From Streptomyces spectabilis (lineage in GTDB: Bacteria > Actinomycetota > Actinomycetes > Streptomycetales > Streptomycetaceae), in NCBI RefSeq assembly GCF_008704795.1, contig NZ_CP023690.1, positions 4,288,501 to 4,352,500 of the forward strand: a DNA stretch of 64,000 bases, read 5' to 3'. Shown piece by piece: positions 7,688 to 16,220 of the stretch; position 1 is the stretch's first letter, and every line of letters starts with the position of its first letter. A program made the position numbers and the translations under genes. A model generated the notes under the pieces. That model did not search any database and had not been told where the DNA came from. It was given only the letters and a program-made list of their open reading frames with translations.

Positions 7688-9493
7688 TCACGCGTTCTCC
7701 GCGAGCTCCAGCCAGCGCATTTCCAACTCTTCACGCTCGCTGCCGAGTTCGCGCAGTTCGGCGTCCAGTTTGGCCACCTTCTCGAAGTCTGTGGCGTTAT
7801 CGGCGATCTGCGTGTGGAGGGTGCTCTCCTTGGCCGAGATCTTGTCCAGCTGCCGCTCGATCTTCTGGAGTTCCTTCTTCGCGGCGCGGGCGTCGGCGGC
7901 GGAGACCGCGTTGGTCTCGGGCTCGGGGCGCGCGGCGGGGGCCGGGGCCGCGGCCTCCGTCATCCGCTGCCTGCGCTCCAGGTACTCGTCGATGCCGCGC
8001 GGCAGCATCCGCATCGTGGCGTCGCCCAGGAGCGCGTGCACCCGGTCCGTGGTGCGCTCGACGAAGAACCGGTCGTGCGAGATCACGATCATCGAGCCGG
8101 GCCAGCCGTCGAGCACGTCCTCCAGCTGCGTCAGGGTCTCGATGTCGAGGTCGTTGGTGGGCTCGTCGAGGAAGAGCACGTTCGGCTCGTCCATCAGCAG
8201 GCGCAGGAGCTGGAGCCGGCGCCGCTCACCGCCGGACAGGTCGCCGACCGGCGTCCACTGCTTCTCCTTGCTGAAGCCGAACGTCTCGCACAGCTGGCCC
8301 GCGGTCATCTCCCGGCCCTTGCCGAGGTCGACGCGCTCGCGGACCTGCTGCACGGCCTCCAGGACGCGCGTGGCCGGGTCCAGCTCGGCGACCTCCTGGG
8401 AGAGGTAGGCGAGCTTCACGGTCTTGCCGACCGTGATCCGGCCCGCCACGGGCTGCGTCTCGCCCTCGGAGCGGGCGGCGTCGGCCATGGCCCGCAGGAG
8501 CGAGGTCTTGCCCGCGCCGTTCACCCCCACCAGGCCGATGCGGTCGCCCGGGCCGAGCTGCCACGTCAGGTGCTTCAGGAGCAGCTTGGGACCGGCCTGT
8601 ACGGACACGTCCTCCAGGTCGAAGACGGTCTTGCCGAGCCGGGTGGTGGCGAACTTCATCAGCTCGCTGGTGTCGCGCGGCGGCGGCACGTCCTTGATCA
8701 GCTCATTGGCGGCCTCGACGCGGAAGCGCGGCTTGGAGGTGCGGGCCGGGGCGCCGCGGCGCAGCCACGCCAGCTCCTTGCGGACCAGGTTCTGCCGCTT
8801 GACCTCTTCGGTGGCCGCGATGCGCTCGCGCTCGGCGCGCGCGAAGACGTAGTCGGAGTAGCCGCCCTCGTACTCGTAGACGGTGCCCTTCTGCACGTCC
8901 CACATGCGGGTGCACACCTGGTCGAGGAACCAGCGGTCGTGCGTCACGCACACGAGGGCCGAGCGGCGCTCCCGCAGGTGCTGCGCGAGCCAGGAGATGC
9001 CCTCCACGTCCAGGTGGTTGGTGGGCTCGTCGAGCACGATCAGGTCCTGCTCGGCGATGAGCAGCTGGGCGAGCGCGATGCGGCGCCGCTCGCCGCCGGA
9101 CAGCGGTCCGATGACGGTGTCGAGGCCCTGCGGGAAGCCCGGCAGGTCGAGCCCGCCGAAGAGGCCCGTGAGGACGTCCCGGATCTTGGCGTTGCCCGCC
9201 CACTCGTGATCGGCGAGGTCACCGATGACCTCGTGCCGCACGGTCGCCTCGGGGTCGAGCGAGTCGTGCTGGGTCAGGACGCCGAGACGCAGGCCGCCGC
9301 TGTGCGTGACGCGCCCGGTGTCGGCCTCCTCCAGCTTGGCGAGCATCCGGATGAGGGTCGTCTTCCCGTCACCGTTGCGCCCGACGACACCGATCCGGTC
9401 GCCCTCGGAGACGCCCAGTGAGACGCCGTCGAGCAGCGCGCGGGTGCCGTACACCTTGCTGACTGCCTCGACATTGACGAGGTTGACGGCCAT
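7688..9493 (-). CDS. ABC-F family ATPase (Uup-like)
   Basis: A 601-residue soluble protein with two ABC cassettes and no membrane domain. Walker A motifs are GRNGDGKT (near residue 38) and GVNGAGKT (near 325). Both cassettes have LSGGERRR signatures and Walker B/DEPTN motifs. The C-terminus is a charged coiled coil typical of Uup-type members. ABC-F proteins act on the ribosome or on branched DNA intermediates rather than as transporters. AGGAG precedes the ATG. It stands alone between the PQQ pair and ispE. Confidence 0.92.
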   Translation of the reverse strand: MAVNLVNVEAVSKVYGTRALLDGVSLGVSEGDRIGVVGRNGDGKTTLIRMLAKLEEADTGRVTHSGGLRLGVLTQHDSLDPEATVRHEVIGDLADHEWAGNAKIRDVLTGLFGGLDLPGFPQGLDTVIGPLSGGERRRIALAQLLIAEQDLIVLDEPTNHLDVEGISWLAQHLRERRSALVCVTHDRWFLDQVCTRMWDVQKGTVYEYEGGYSDYVFARAERERIAATEEVKRQNLVRKELAWLRRGAPARTSKPRFRVEAANELIKDVPPPRDTSELMKFATTRLGKTVFDLEDVSVQAGPKLLLKHLTWQLGPGDRIGLVGVNGAGKTSLLRAMADAARSEGETQPVAGRITVGKTVKLAYLSQEVAELDPATRVLEAVQQVRERVDLGKGREMTAGQLCETFGFSKEKQWTPVGDLSGGERRRLQLLRLLMDEPNVLFLDEPTNDLDIETLTQLEDVLDGWPGSMIVISHDRFFVERTTDRVHALLGDATMRMLPRGIDEYLERRQRMTEAAAPAPAARPEPETNAVSAADARAAKKELQKIERQLDKISAKESTLHTQIADNATDFEKVAKLDAELRELGSEREELEMRWLELAENA

Positions 9494-9572
9494 TTCACTC
9501 CTGACGACGGAAAAGACGAACCCGACCGTCCAGCGTAGTCGCCCGCCGAGCGGACCTCTTTCGCGCGCGGAG

Positions 9573-10460
9573 CTACAGGACCCCGGCCCCGGGCGCGGGC
9601 GAGGTCGCGGGGCGGGCCGTGCGGCAGGTGCCCGACGCGCGCAGGGCGGCGGCGACCCGCTCCGCGGCGTCCGCGTCCTTGACCAGGAAGGCGGTCGTCG
9701 GGCCCGAGCCGGAGACCAGGGCCGCGAGGGCGCCCGCCTCGGTGCCCGCCTTCAGGGTGTCGGCGAGCGCCGGGAAGAGGGAGAGCGCGGCGGCCTGGAG
9801 GTCGTTCGACAGGGTGGCCGCGAGAGCCGCGGCGTCGCCGGTGCGCAGCGCCTCCAGGAGGGCCGGGGAGGCCTCGGGGGCGGGGGCGTCGGGGGTCAGG
9901 CGGTCGAACTCGCGGTACACCGCGGGCGTCGAGAGGCCGCCGTCGGCGACCGCGAACACCCAGTGGAAGTCGCCGCCCACCGCGAGCTCCTGGAGCCGCT
10001 CGCCGCGCCCCGTGCCGAGGGCGGCGCCGCCGACCAGGCTGAACGGCACGTCGCTGCCGAGCTCGGCGCAGATGTCGAGCAGCTCGGCCCGGGACGCGCC
10101 GGTGCCCCAGAGGGCGTCGCAGGCCAGCAGGGCGCCCGCGGCGTCCGCGCTGCCGCCCGCCATGCCGCCGGCGACCGGGATGTCCTTGGCGATGTGGAGG
10201 TGTACGTCGGCGGGGCGACCGTGGCGCTCGGCGAGGGCGAGCGCGGCGCGGGCCGCGAGGTTGGTGCGGTCCAGGGGCACCTGGGCGGCGTCCGGGCCCG
10301 CGCAGGTGACGCGCAGCTCGTCGGCGGGCGCCGCCGTCACCTCGTCGTACAGGCCGACGGCGAGGAAGACGTTGGCGAGGTCGTGGAAGCCGTCGGGCCG
10401 GGCGGGGCCCACGGCCAGCTGCACGTTGACCTTCGCGGGCACGCGTACGGTGACGCTCAC
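9573..10460 (-). CDS. ispE: 4-diphosphocytidyl-2-C-methyl-D-erythritol kinase
   Basis: GHMP kinase of the MEP isoprenoid pathway; phosphorylates CDP-ME with ATP. About 295 residues. Visible are [21 protein letters not shown] (substrate side), the glycine-rich ATP loop [17 protein letters not shown], and the C-terminal VSGSGPT. The GTG start overlaps the ksgA stop in a GTGA arrangement, so translation is probably coupled to ksgA. Confidence 0.95.
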   Translation of the reverse strand: MSVTVRVPAKVNVQLAVGPARPDGFHDLANVFLAVGLYDEVTAAPADELRVTCAGPDAAQVPLDRTNLAARAALALAERHGRPADVHLHIAKDIPVAGGMAGGSADAAGALLACDALWGTGASRAELLDICAELGSDVPFSLVGGAALGTGRGERLQELAVGGDFHWVFAVADGGLSTPAVYREFDRLTPDAPAPEASPALLEALRTGDAAALAATLSNDLQAAALSLFPALADTLKAGTEAGALAALVSGSGPTTAFLVKDADAAERVAAALRASGTCRTARPATSPAPGAGVL

Positions 10461-11326
10461 GCCGCGGCCCCCTTGTGCTCGGCGATCCGGGCGAACTCCT
10501 CGACGGTCAGGGACTCGCCGCGCGCCTGCGGGGACACGCCCGCGGCGACCAGGGCGGCCTCGGCCGCGGCGGCGGAGCCCGCCCACCCGGAGAGGGCGGC
10601 GCGCAGCGTCTTGCGGCGCTGGGCGAAGGCGGCGTCCACGACGGCGAACACCTCCCGCTTCGAGGCGGTGGTCGCGACCGGCTCGGCGCGCCGCACCAGG
10701 GACACGAGGCCGGAGTCGACGTTCGGCGCGGGCCAGAAGACGTTGCGGCCGATGGCGCCCGCGCGCTTGACGTCCGCGTACCAGTTGGCCTTCACGGACG
10801 GGACGCCGTACACCTTCGAGCCCGGTGCCGCGGCGAGGCGGTCGGCGACCTCGGCCTGCACCATCACGAGCGTGCGCTCGATGCTGGGGAAGGTGTCGAG
10901 CATGTGCAGCAGGACCGGTACCGCCACGTTGTACGGGAGGTTCGCGACCAGGGCCGTCGGGGCGGGTCCTGGCAGCTCGCGCACCTGCATGGCATCGCTG
11001 TGGACGAGGTCGAAGGCGTCCTTGCGCTGCGGCAGGCGGGCCTCGACGGTCGCCGGGAGGGCCCCGGCGAGTACGTCGTCGATCTCCACGGCGGTGACGT
11101 GCGCGGCGGTCTCCAGGAGCGCGAGGGTCAGCGAGCCGAGGCCCGGGCCCACCTCGACCACGACGTCGTCGGGGCCCACGTCCGCGGTGCGGACGATGCG
11201 GCGGACGGTGTTCGCGTCGATGACAAAGTTCTGGCCGCGCTGCTTGGTCGGCCGGACGCCGAGGGTGGCGGCAAGCTCGCGGATGTCGGCGGGGCCCAGG
11301 AGGGCGTCGTGCTCGGTGCTACTCAC
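10457..11326 (-). CDS. ksgA: 16S rRNA (adenine1518/1519-N6)-dimethyltransferase
   Basis: Dimethylates two adjacent adenines in the 3' hairpin of 16S rRNA. About 289 residues. SAM-binding motif I is [13 protein letters not shown] (near residue 50), motif IV is NLPYNV, and the N-terminal [10 protein letters not shown] is the family signature. GTG 11326 gives the expected start [19 protein letters not shown]. Overlaps ispE by 4 nt. The long intergenic repeat lies upstream. Confidence 0.95.
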   Translation of the reverse strand: MSSTEHDALLGPADIRELAATLGVRPTKQRGQNFVIDANTVRRIVRTADVGPDDVVVEVGPGLGSLTLALLETAAHVTAVEIDDVLAGALPATVEARLPQRKDAFDLVHSDAMQVRELPGPAPTALVANLPYNVAVPVLLHMLDTFPSIERTLVMVQAEVADRLAAAPGSKVYGVPSVKANWYADVKRAGAIGRNVFWPAPNVDSGLVSLVRRAEPVATTASKREVFAVVDAAFAQRRKTLRAALSGWAGSAAAAEAALVAAGVSPQARGESLTVEEFARIAEHKGAAA

Positions 11327-11811
11327 CGCCCCAGGGTATCCGCGCCCCACCCCGCCCCCGGCCCATCCGCCCCACTCCCCGGCCGCGCGGCACCGGCCCT
11401 GCGGGCACGGGCCAGGCGGAACGGCTGAGCGGCACCCGGCCCTGCGCGCCCGAGGCCAAGCGGAACGGCTGAGCGGCGCCTGGTGCTGTGCCCACCCGTC
11501 CCGCCCTGCGGGACGATTGCCCACAGCGGGGAGGGGGTGGCTCCGCCCGGCCCGGGCCCGGCCTGCGCGTACGCCCCGCGCCGAGCGCCGGGGTGGTCCC
11601 ACCCGCCCGCCCCCGCCCAGGTGCCCCGAGGCCCGGTCTCGCGACGCTGGGGAGTTTCGGGTGGGCGGGGTGGGCAAGCACCCGCCGCGGTAGCGGCGGG
11701 GAGGGGGAGGGCGCCACGGGCGGCGCTCCGCGTCGGGGTCGGGCGGGCGGAAGCCGGGGTGGCACGGGTGGGCGGGTGGGAGGCCGCCCGGCAGCGGGCG
11801 GGCCCCGGGGG
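11327..11811. other. GC-rich intergenic region carrying long repeat
   Basis: A 485-nt gap between rpf and ksgA, both on the minus strand. No convincing gene; open frames here are side products of extreme GC bias. It holds one copy of the multi-block dispersed repeat and a second GGAACGGCTGAGCGGC motif about 43 nt before the main one. The ksgA-proximal 130 nt should contain its promoter, but I cannot pick one out. Confidence 0.7.
11462..11783 (+). repeat. Long dispersed intergenic repeat, copy 1
   Basis: Five conserved blocks shared in the same order with 35838-36080 on the opposite strand. Block 1 includes a 46-nt identical core (11485-11530) that folds as a two-tier hairpin: outer arms GCTGTG/CACAGC and inner arms GTCCCGC/GCGGGAC. 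Block 2 (11646-11674) starts GCTGGGGAGTTTCGGGTGGG. Blocks 3-5 run to 11783. It sits directly past the stop of the rpf gene. Confidence 0.85.
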
Positions 11812-13317
11812 CTAGAGGCGTTTGCCGCAGTGGGGCCAAGGGCTCGCGCCCCGCTGGACGTAGAGCTTCTTCGCCCGGTGGGTCTGCTCGGTGGCGGACG
11901 CGTCCTGGGGGCGGCCCGAGCCGCCGAGCCCCTGCCAGGTGCGCGTGTCGAACTGGTAGAGCCCGCCGTACGTGCCGGAGGGATCCACCGCGGTGGGGCG
12001 CCCCCCGGACTCGCAGGACGCGAGGGCGCCCCAGTCGAGCCCGTCGGCCCCGGGCACGGACGTGGGCGGGGCCTTCGTGCCGACCTTCACGATCCGCGTC
12101 TGCGGCTCCCGCACCACCTCGCTCTTGATCCGCCGCGGCTTCTGCTTCACGCCGTTGACGGTGCGCAGCGCGTACGTGACCCGCCGGGCCCCTTCGTGCC
12201 CGGCCTGCACCACGACCTCCGTGCCGCGCAGGAGCGAGGCGTCCTCGGTCTTGCGGACCGCGTACGGGATGACCTCCTCGCGCACCTCCTTGCGGCCGGA
12301 GATCCGCATGACCGTGATGGTCTGCCCGTCGCGCGGGAAGCTGTCGGGCGCGACGGAGGTGGTGTCGGAGCCGCGCAGGGTGACGCCGGACTCCTCGACG
12401 GCCTCGTGGACGGTCGCGGCGTTCGTACGGATGGTGCGGGCCCTGCCGTCGGCCATGACGGTCACGGTGCGCTCGGTGCGGACGTCGAGGTCGAGGCCCT
12501 CGCGGGCGATGCGCTTGCCGCGCGAGGCCGACAGATAGGCGCCCTCGGCGCGCACGCCGAGCTGGCGCAGCGCGCCGTCGACGGTGCGGGCGGTGGTCCA
12601 CACCTGGCGGCTCTTGCCGTCGAGGGTGAGCCGCACGGGGCGGCCGTAGCGGACGGCGATCTCGTCGCCGCTGGCGAGCACGGTGTCGGCGGTGGGCGCC
12701 ACGATGTCGTGGGTGCCGACGTCCACGCCCTCGTCGGCGAGCAGTTCGCCCACGTCGTCGGCGAAGGTGTGCAGGGTGCGGGACCTGCCGTCGACGCTGA
12801 GCTGGACGGCCTTGTCGTTGGCGACGAAGGCGGAGGTGCCGCCCGCGAGGAAGGCGACGACGAGGGCCTGCGGCACGAGCCTGCGCAGTCCGTCGGGGCG
12901 CTCGCCGCTCCGCTTGCGCCGCGCGGCGCGGCGCGCCTGGGCCCGCCCGGCGCTCCGGGGCCCGCCCGCCTGCCGGGGCAGCAGGGGCCCGGAGCCGGCG
13001 CCCTCGGCCCCGTCGGCCGGGGTGTACGCCGCGCCGTCCGCGGCCTCGGCGTACTCGACGCGCTCGGGCTCGGGGTTTTCGGGGATGGCGGGGCTCACGG
13101 GGCTCTCGGGGTATCCGCCGTACTCCGCGCCCGGCGCACCGGCCGCGCCCCCGTCGCCCCCGGCCCCGTACGCGCCGTACCCTCCCGGCGTCATCTCGTA
13201 CGCTGGCCGGTACGTGTCCTGGTACCCCCCGTGCCCCACGGCGGCCCCGCCGTCCCCGTACGGCTCATAGGGCGCGAACGGCGGCTGCCCATACGTCTCG
13301 TACTGCGGTTTGCTCAC
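11812..13317 (-). CDS. Resuscitation-promoting factor, RpfB-like
   Basis: About 501 residues. Acts on cell-wall peptidoglycan to trigger resuscitation or germination. In order: a Tyr/Pro/Gly-rich cytoplasmic N-terminus (about 1-125), one signal-anchor helix ([16 protein letters not shown]), three DUF348 repeats each ending in a DGRSRT/DGKSRQ/DGRARTI-like strand, a G5-type domain ([19 protein letters not shown]), and a C-terminal Rpf transglycosylase fold ([15 protein letters not shown]) with the catalytic Glu. GTG 13317 is chosen because GGAG lies 8 nt upstream; the longer frame to 13404 adds unrelated residues. I looked for a ydaO-type riboswitch upstream and saw none. Confidence 0.9.
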   Translation of the reverse strand: MSKPQYETYGQPPFAPYEPYGDGGAAVGHGGYQDTYRPAYEMTPGGYGAYGAGGDGGAAGAPGAEYGGYPESPVSPAIPENPEPERVEYAEAADGAAYTPADGAEGAGSGPLLPRQAGGPRSAGRAQARRAARRKRSGERPDGLRRLVPQALVVAFLAGGTSAFVANDKAVQLSVDGRSRTLHTFADDVGELLADEGVDVGTHDIVAPTADTVLASGDEIAVRYGRPVRLTLDGKSRQVWTTARTVDGALRQLGVRAEGAYLSASRGKRIAREGLDLDVRTERTVTVMADGRARTIRTNAATVHEAVEESGVTLRGSDTTSVAPDSFPRDGQTITVMRISGRKEVREEVIPYAVRKTEDASLLRGTEVVVQAGHEGARRVTYALRTVNGVKQKPRRIKSEVVREPQTRIVKVGTKAPPTSVPGADGLDWGALASCESGGRPTAVDPSGTYGGLYQFDTRTWQGLGGSGRPQDASATEQTHRAKKLYVQRGASPWPHCGKRL

Positions 13318-13476
13318 GACGACGCTCCAGCTGACATGTGAACCACTGACAAGCCATGTGCAGATCGGCTTGCAGAACCTAGCGGAGCGGCCGTCACTCT
13401 CCAAAGCAGGGTGACTACTCTGTGTCGCGGCACTGCCCCAGGCTGTCAGGCCCCGGAACGCTTCGGTCGTTATCGA

Positions 13477-14346
13477 TCAGTAATCAAAGGCGCGGGCCGT
13501 GTTCGCCGAGACGGCCGCGGCCATGGCGTCCTCGTCGATCCCCTTCACCTCGGCCATCGCGCGCAGCGTGACCGGAATGAGATACGGGGCGTTGGGCCGT
13601 CCGCGGTAGGGCGCGGGGGTCAGGAACGGGGCGTCGGTCTCGACGAGGACGAGCTCCGGCGGGGCCACGGCGAGGGCCTCGCGCAGGTGCCCCGCGTTCT
13701 TGAAGGTCACGTTGCCCGCGAAGGACATGAAGTAGCCGTGCTCCGCGCACACCTCGGCCATCGCGGCGTCGCCGGAGTAGCAGTGGAAGACGGTGCGCTC
13801 GGGGGCGCCCTCCTCCTTGAGGACGCGCAGCACGTCGTCGTGGGCCTCGCGGTCGTGGATGACCAGGGCCTTGCCGTGCCGCTTGGCGATCTCGATGTGC
13901 GCGCGGAAGGACCGTTCCTGCGCGGCCATGCCCTCGGGCCCGGTGCGGAAGTGGTCGAGGCCGGTCTCGCCGACGCCCTTGACGTGCGGAAGGGCCGCGA
14001 GCCGGTCGATCTCGGCGAGCGCCTCGTCGAGCGCGGCCTCTCCCCCGCCGGGCCTGGCGCCCTGCCGCGACCAGCCGTCGGGATCCCCGTGCACGATGCG
14101 CGGCGCCTCGTTCGGGTGAAGGGCCACCGCGGCGTGGACGGCGGCGTGCGCGGCGGCCGTCTCGGCGGCCCAGCGGGAGCCCGCGACGTCGCAGCCGACC
14201 TGGACCACCGTGGTGACGCCCACCGAGGCGGCCTTGGCGAGCGCCTCCTCGACGGTCCCCGACTGCATGTCGAGGTGGGTGTGGGAGTCGGCGACCGGGA
14301 CGCGGAGCGGGGCGGGGGCCGGGGGCGGGGTGGTGTCGGCGGGCAT
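13477..14346 (-). CDS. tatD: TatD family metal-dependent DNase/hydrolase
   Basis: A 289-residue TIM-barrel hydrolase. Metal-ligand motifs in order: DSHTHLD near residue 22, GETGLD (Glu ligand), HDREAHDD (His), HCYSG (His) and ETDAPFL (Asp). Family members are 3'-5' nucleases, possibly in DNA repair or RNA quality control. ATG 14346 follows a TAGGAT box by 6 nt, so the mRNA is probably leaderless. Confidence 0.93.
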   Translation of the reverse strand: MPADTTPPPAPAPLRVPVADSHTHLDMQSGTVEEALAKAASVGVTTVVQVGCDVAGSRWAAETAAAHAAVHAAVALHPNEAPRIVHGDPDGWSRQGARPGGGEAALDEALAEIDRLAALPHVKGVGETGLDHFRTGPEGMAAQERSFRAHIEIAKRHGKALVIHDREAHDDVLRVLKEEGAPERTVFHCYSGDAAMAEVCAEHGYFMSFAGNVTFKNAGHLREALAVAPPELVLVETDAPFLTPAPYRGRPNAPYLIPVTLRAMAEVKGIDEDAMAAAVSANTARAFDY

Positions 14347-14352
14347 GCCCCG

Positions 14353-14358
14353 ATCCTA
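14353..14358 (-). promoter_or_regulatory. Leaderless -10 box for tatD
   Basis: On the minus strand TAGGAT ends 6 nt before the ATG, which puts the transcription start at or next to the start codon. No -35 is obvious. Confidence 0.55.
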
Positions 14359-14387
14359 CGGAGCCCCCGGCCGAGGGGTCCCGCCGA

Positions 14388-14419
14388 GGGCACCCGCCCC
14401 GGGGGCGGGGCGGGTGCCC
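14388..14419 (-). terminator. Strong hairpin downstream of zinc-ribbon gene
   Basis: Perfect 13-bp stem (GGGCACCCGCCCC / GGGGCGGGTGCCC) with a 6-nt loop, 15 nt past the minus-strand stop at 14435. No U tract, as is common for Streptomyces terminators. Confidence 0.65.
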
Positions 14420-14434
14420 GGGGAGAGGACGGCC

Positions 14435-14875
14435 TCAGCCGGCCTTGCGGTGGTTCTGGAACGGGTGCAGCAGGTCCGAGAGGTGCCAGTGGTGCTTGGC
14501 GCCCCCTTCCGCGCCCCCTCCCGCGCCCTCGGCCGAGCCGTCGCTCGCCGGGACCTTCGTCGCCGACGGCGGATGCTCGGTGTGGGGCTGCCGGTGCAGG
14601 GACTCAAGAGCGGACCGCACGGTCGACACCTGGCCCGCGCGCATGATCCGGACGACGTGGCCCCCGCAGTTCAGGCAGGTGGGCCGGGTGAGCGGGGACG
14701 GCACGCGGTGCCCGCCCGCCAGATACGTCACGAACTGCTGCCCCTTGGCGTCCACGTGGTGCTCGATCTCGTACGACTGCTCCCAGCCGTGCCCGCAGCG
14801 CATGCAGGCGAACGCGTAGGACTCATGGACGACGTCGAAAGCCGTGCGGTGACCGGTGTCTGCGATCTCACTCAT
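14435..14875 (-). CDS. Zinc-ribbon protein of unknown function
   Basis: A 146-residue protein. Two Cys pairs, CMRC near residue 24 and CLNC near residue 69, form a likely zinc ribbon. The C-terminal third is a Gly/Ala/Glu-rich linker ending in a His-rich segment. ATG 14875 is chosen because GAGGAG lies 5 nt upstream. Conserved-looking but unnamed; the ribbon could bind nucleic acid or protein. Confidence 0.8.
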   Translation of the reverse strand: MSEIADTGHRTAFDVVHESYAFACMRCGHGWEQSYEIEHHVDAKGQQFVTYLAGGHRVPSPLTRPTCLNCGGHVVRIMRAGQVSTVRSALESLHRQPHTEHPPSATKVPASDGSAEGAGGGAEGGAKHHWHLSDLLHPFQNHRKAG

Positions 14876-15228
14876 GCGAGCTCCTCTTGTCCGCAGGACA
14901 AGCACCACCGGCCCGGAGCGTCCTGCCCGGACCCGGGCCCGGCGGTGAGGGACGGGTGCGTCCCTGACCACCAGTGGACGCCCTTTCCGCAGCGCGCGCA
15001 TCAGACCTGTGCACTGTTGGGCCCGATTTGGCATTCCCATAGGAATTCAGCCTGACGCGCGGCCCACGCTTTTGCCTTTCACGATAGTCCTTTACCAGGC
15101 GATGGGCCGCTCGGAGGAATAAAACCCCGGAGCTCGAAACGCGCGGCGAAGGTGAGGAAAGTGCAGGCGGCATGCGTGTGCGCCGGTATCCCACGCCCCC
15201 GCGCACACGCTGTCGCTCCCGCCCCGCG
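14876..15228. other. Intergenic region upstream of zinc-ribbon gene
   Basis: A 353-nt gap between two minus-strand genes. No supported gene. It is less GC-rich around 15020-15125 and holds a short palindrome, ATTCC-CATA-GGAAT, at 15033-15046 that might be an operator. The promoter of the zinc-ribbon gene must be here, but I cannot place it reliably. Confidence 0.5.
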
Positions 15229-16158
15229 TCACGCTTGCGGCGCGTGCTTCGCCGCGACCACGGCGTCGAAAACGCGCCGCTTCTGCAGCCCCGCGTCGGC
15301 GGCCACGGCGGCGATCGCCTCCTTGCGCCGCTCCCCCGCCTCCTCGCGCACCCGGACCCTGCGCACCAGCTCGTCGTCGTCGAGTTCGTCGCCGCTCCGC
15401 TCGGGCGCGCCCGTCACGACCACGGTGATCTCGCCGCGCACCCCTTCGGCCGCCCACGCGGCGAGCTCCTTGAGGGGGCCGCGGCGGACCTCCTCGTACG
15501 TCTTGGTCAGCTCGCGGCAGACGGCGGCCCTGCGCTCGGGGCCGAAGGCCTCGGCCATCGCGGCGAGCGCGTCGGCCAGGCGGTGCGGGGCCTCGAAGTA
15601 CACCAGGGTGCGCCGCTCCTCGGCGGCCTCGCGCAGACGGGCGAGCCGCTCGCCCGCCTTGCGGGGCAGGAAGCCCTCGAAGCAGAAGCGGTCCACGGGA
15701 AGGCCGGAGAGCGCGAGCGCGGTCAGGACGGCGGAGGGGCCGGGCACCGCGGTGACCCGGATGCCCCGCTCGACGGCGGCCGCGACCAGGCGGTAGCCGG
15801 GGTCGGAGACCGACGGCATGCCCGCGTCGGTGACGAGCAGCACCCGCGCGCCGCCTTCGAGCGCGTCGGCGAGCTCGGGCGTGCGCGCCGACTCGTTGCC
15901 CTCGAAGTACGACACGACGCGCCCGCCCACGGTGACGCCGAGCGCCTGTGCGAGCCGCTTGAGCCTGCGGGTGTCCTCGGCCGCCACGACGTCGGCGCGC
16001 TCCAGTTCGGCGGCGAGCCGGGGCGGGGCGTCCGCGGTGTCGCCGATGGGGGTGCCCGCGAGGACGAGCGTGCCGGTGCCGTCGGGGGAGCCGCCGGGCG
16101 TGCCGCCGGGAGGAGTGCCGGGCGTGCCGTCGGGGCTTGAGTCTGCGCTTCCTGTCAC
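15229..16158 (-). CDS. rsmI: 16S rRNA (cytidine1402-2'-O)-methyltransferase
   Basis: A 309-residue tetrapyrrole-methylase-fold enzyme that 2'-O-methylates C1402 of 16S rRNA. Motifs: TLVLAGTPIGDTADAPPR near residue 30, AAEDTRRLKRL, the SAM loop TDAGMPSVSDPGYRLV, VPGPSA, and FEGFLPRK. A Gly/Pro/Thr-rich N-terminal extension of about 28 residues precedes the fold. GTG start. Divergent from the mannosyltransferase with 62 nt between. Confidence 0.94.
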   Translation of the reverse strand: MTGSADSSPDGTPGTPPGGTPGGSPDGTGTLVLAGTPIGDTADAPPRLAAELERADVVAAEDTRRLKRLAQALGVTVGGRVVSYFEGNESARTPELADALEGGARVLLVTDAGMPSVSDPGYRLVAAAVERGIRVTAVPGPSAVLTALALSGLPVDRFCFEGFLPRKAGERLARLREAAEERRTLVYFEAPHRLADALAAMAEAFGPERRAAVCRELTKTYEEVRRGPLKELAAWAAEGVRGEITVVVTGAPERSGDELDDDELVRRVRVREEAGERRKEAIAAVAADAGLQKRRVFDAVVAAKHAPQA

Positions 16159-16208
16159 GGTTCCATCCTCGCAGGGGCAGGGCGCGGGACTGTCACAGTC
16201 TGGTTCCC

Positions 16209-16214
16209 TACGAT
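16209..16214 (+). promoter_or_regulatory. Leaderless -10 box for protein mannosyltransferase
   Basis: TACGAT followed by 6 nt and GTG at 16221. A weak TGTCAC at about -35 spacing lies upstream. Confidence 0.55.
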
Positions 16215-16220
16215 GGCGCG

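Noticed and set aside
11483..11815. Small genes encoded in the long dispersed repeat
   Set aside because: The same peptides arise in the second repeat copy in other contexts; no ribosome sites, so non-coding repeat is the better reading.
13318..13476. ydaO (c-di-AMP) riboswitch before the rpf gene
   Set aside because: Known for some Streptomyces rpf genes, but the segment is short and lacks the expected conserved elements.
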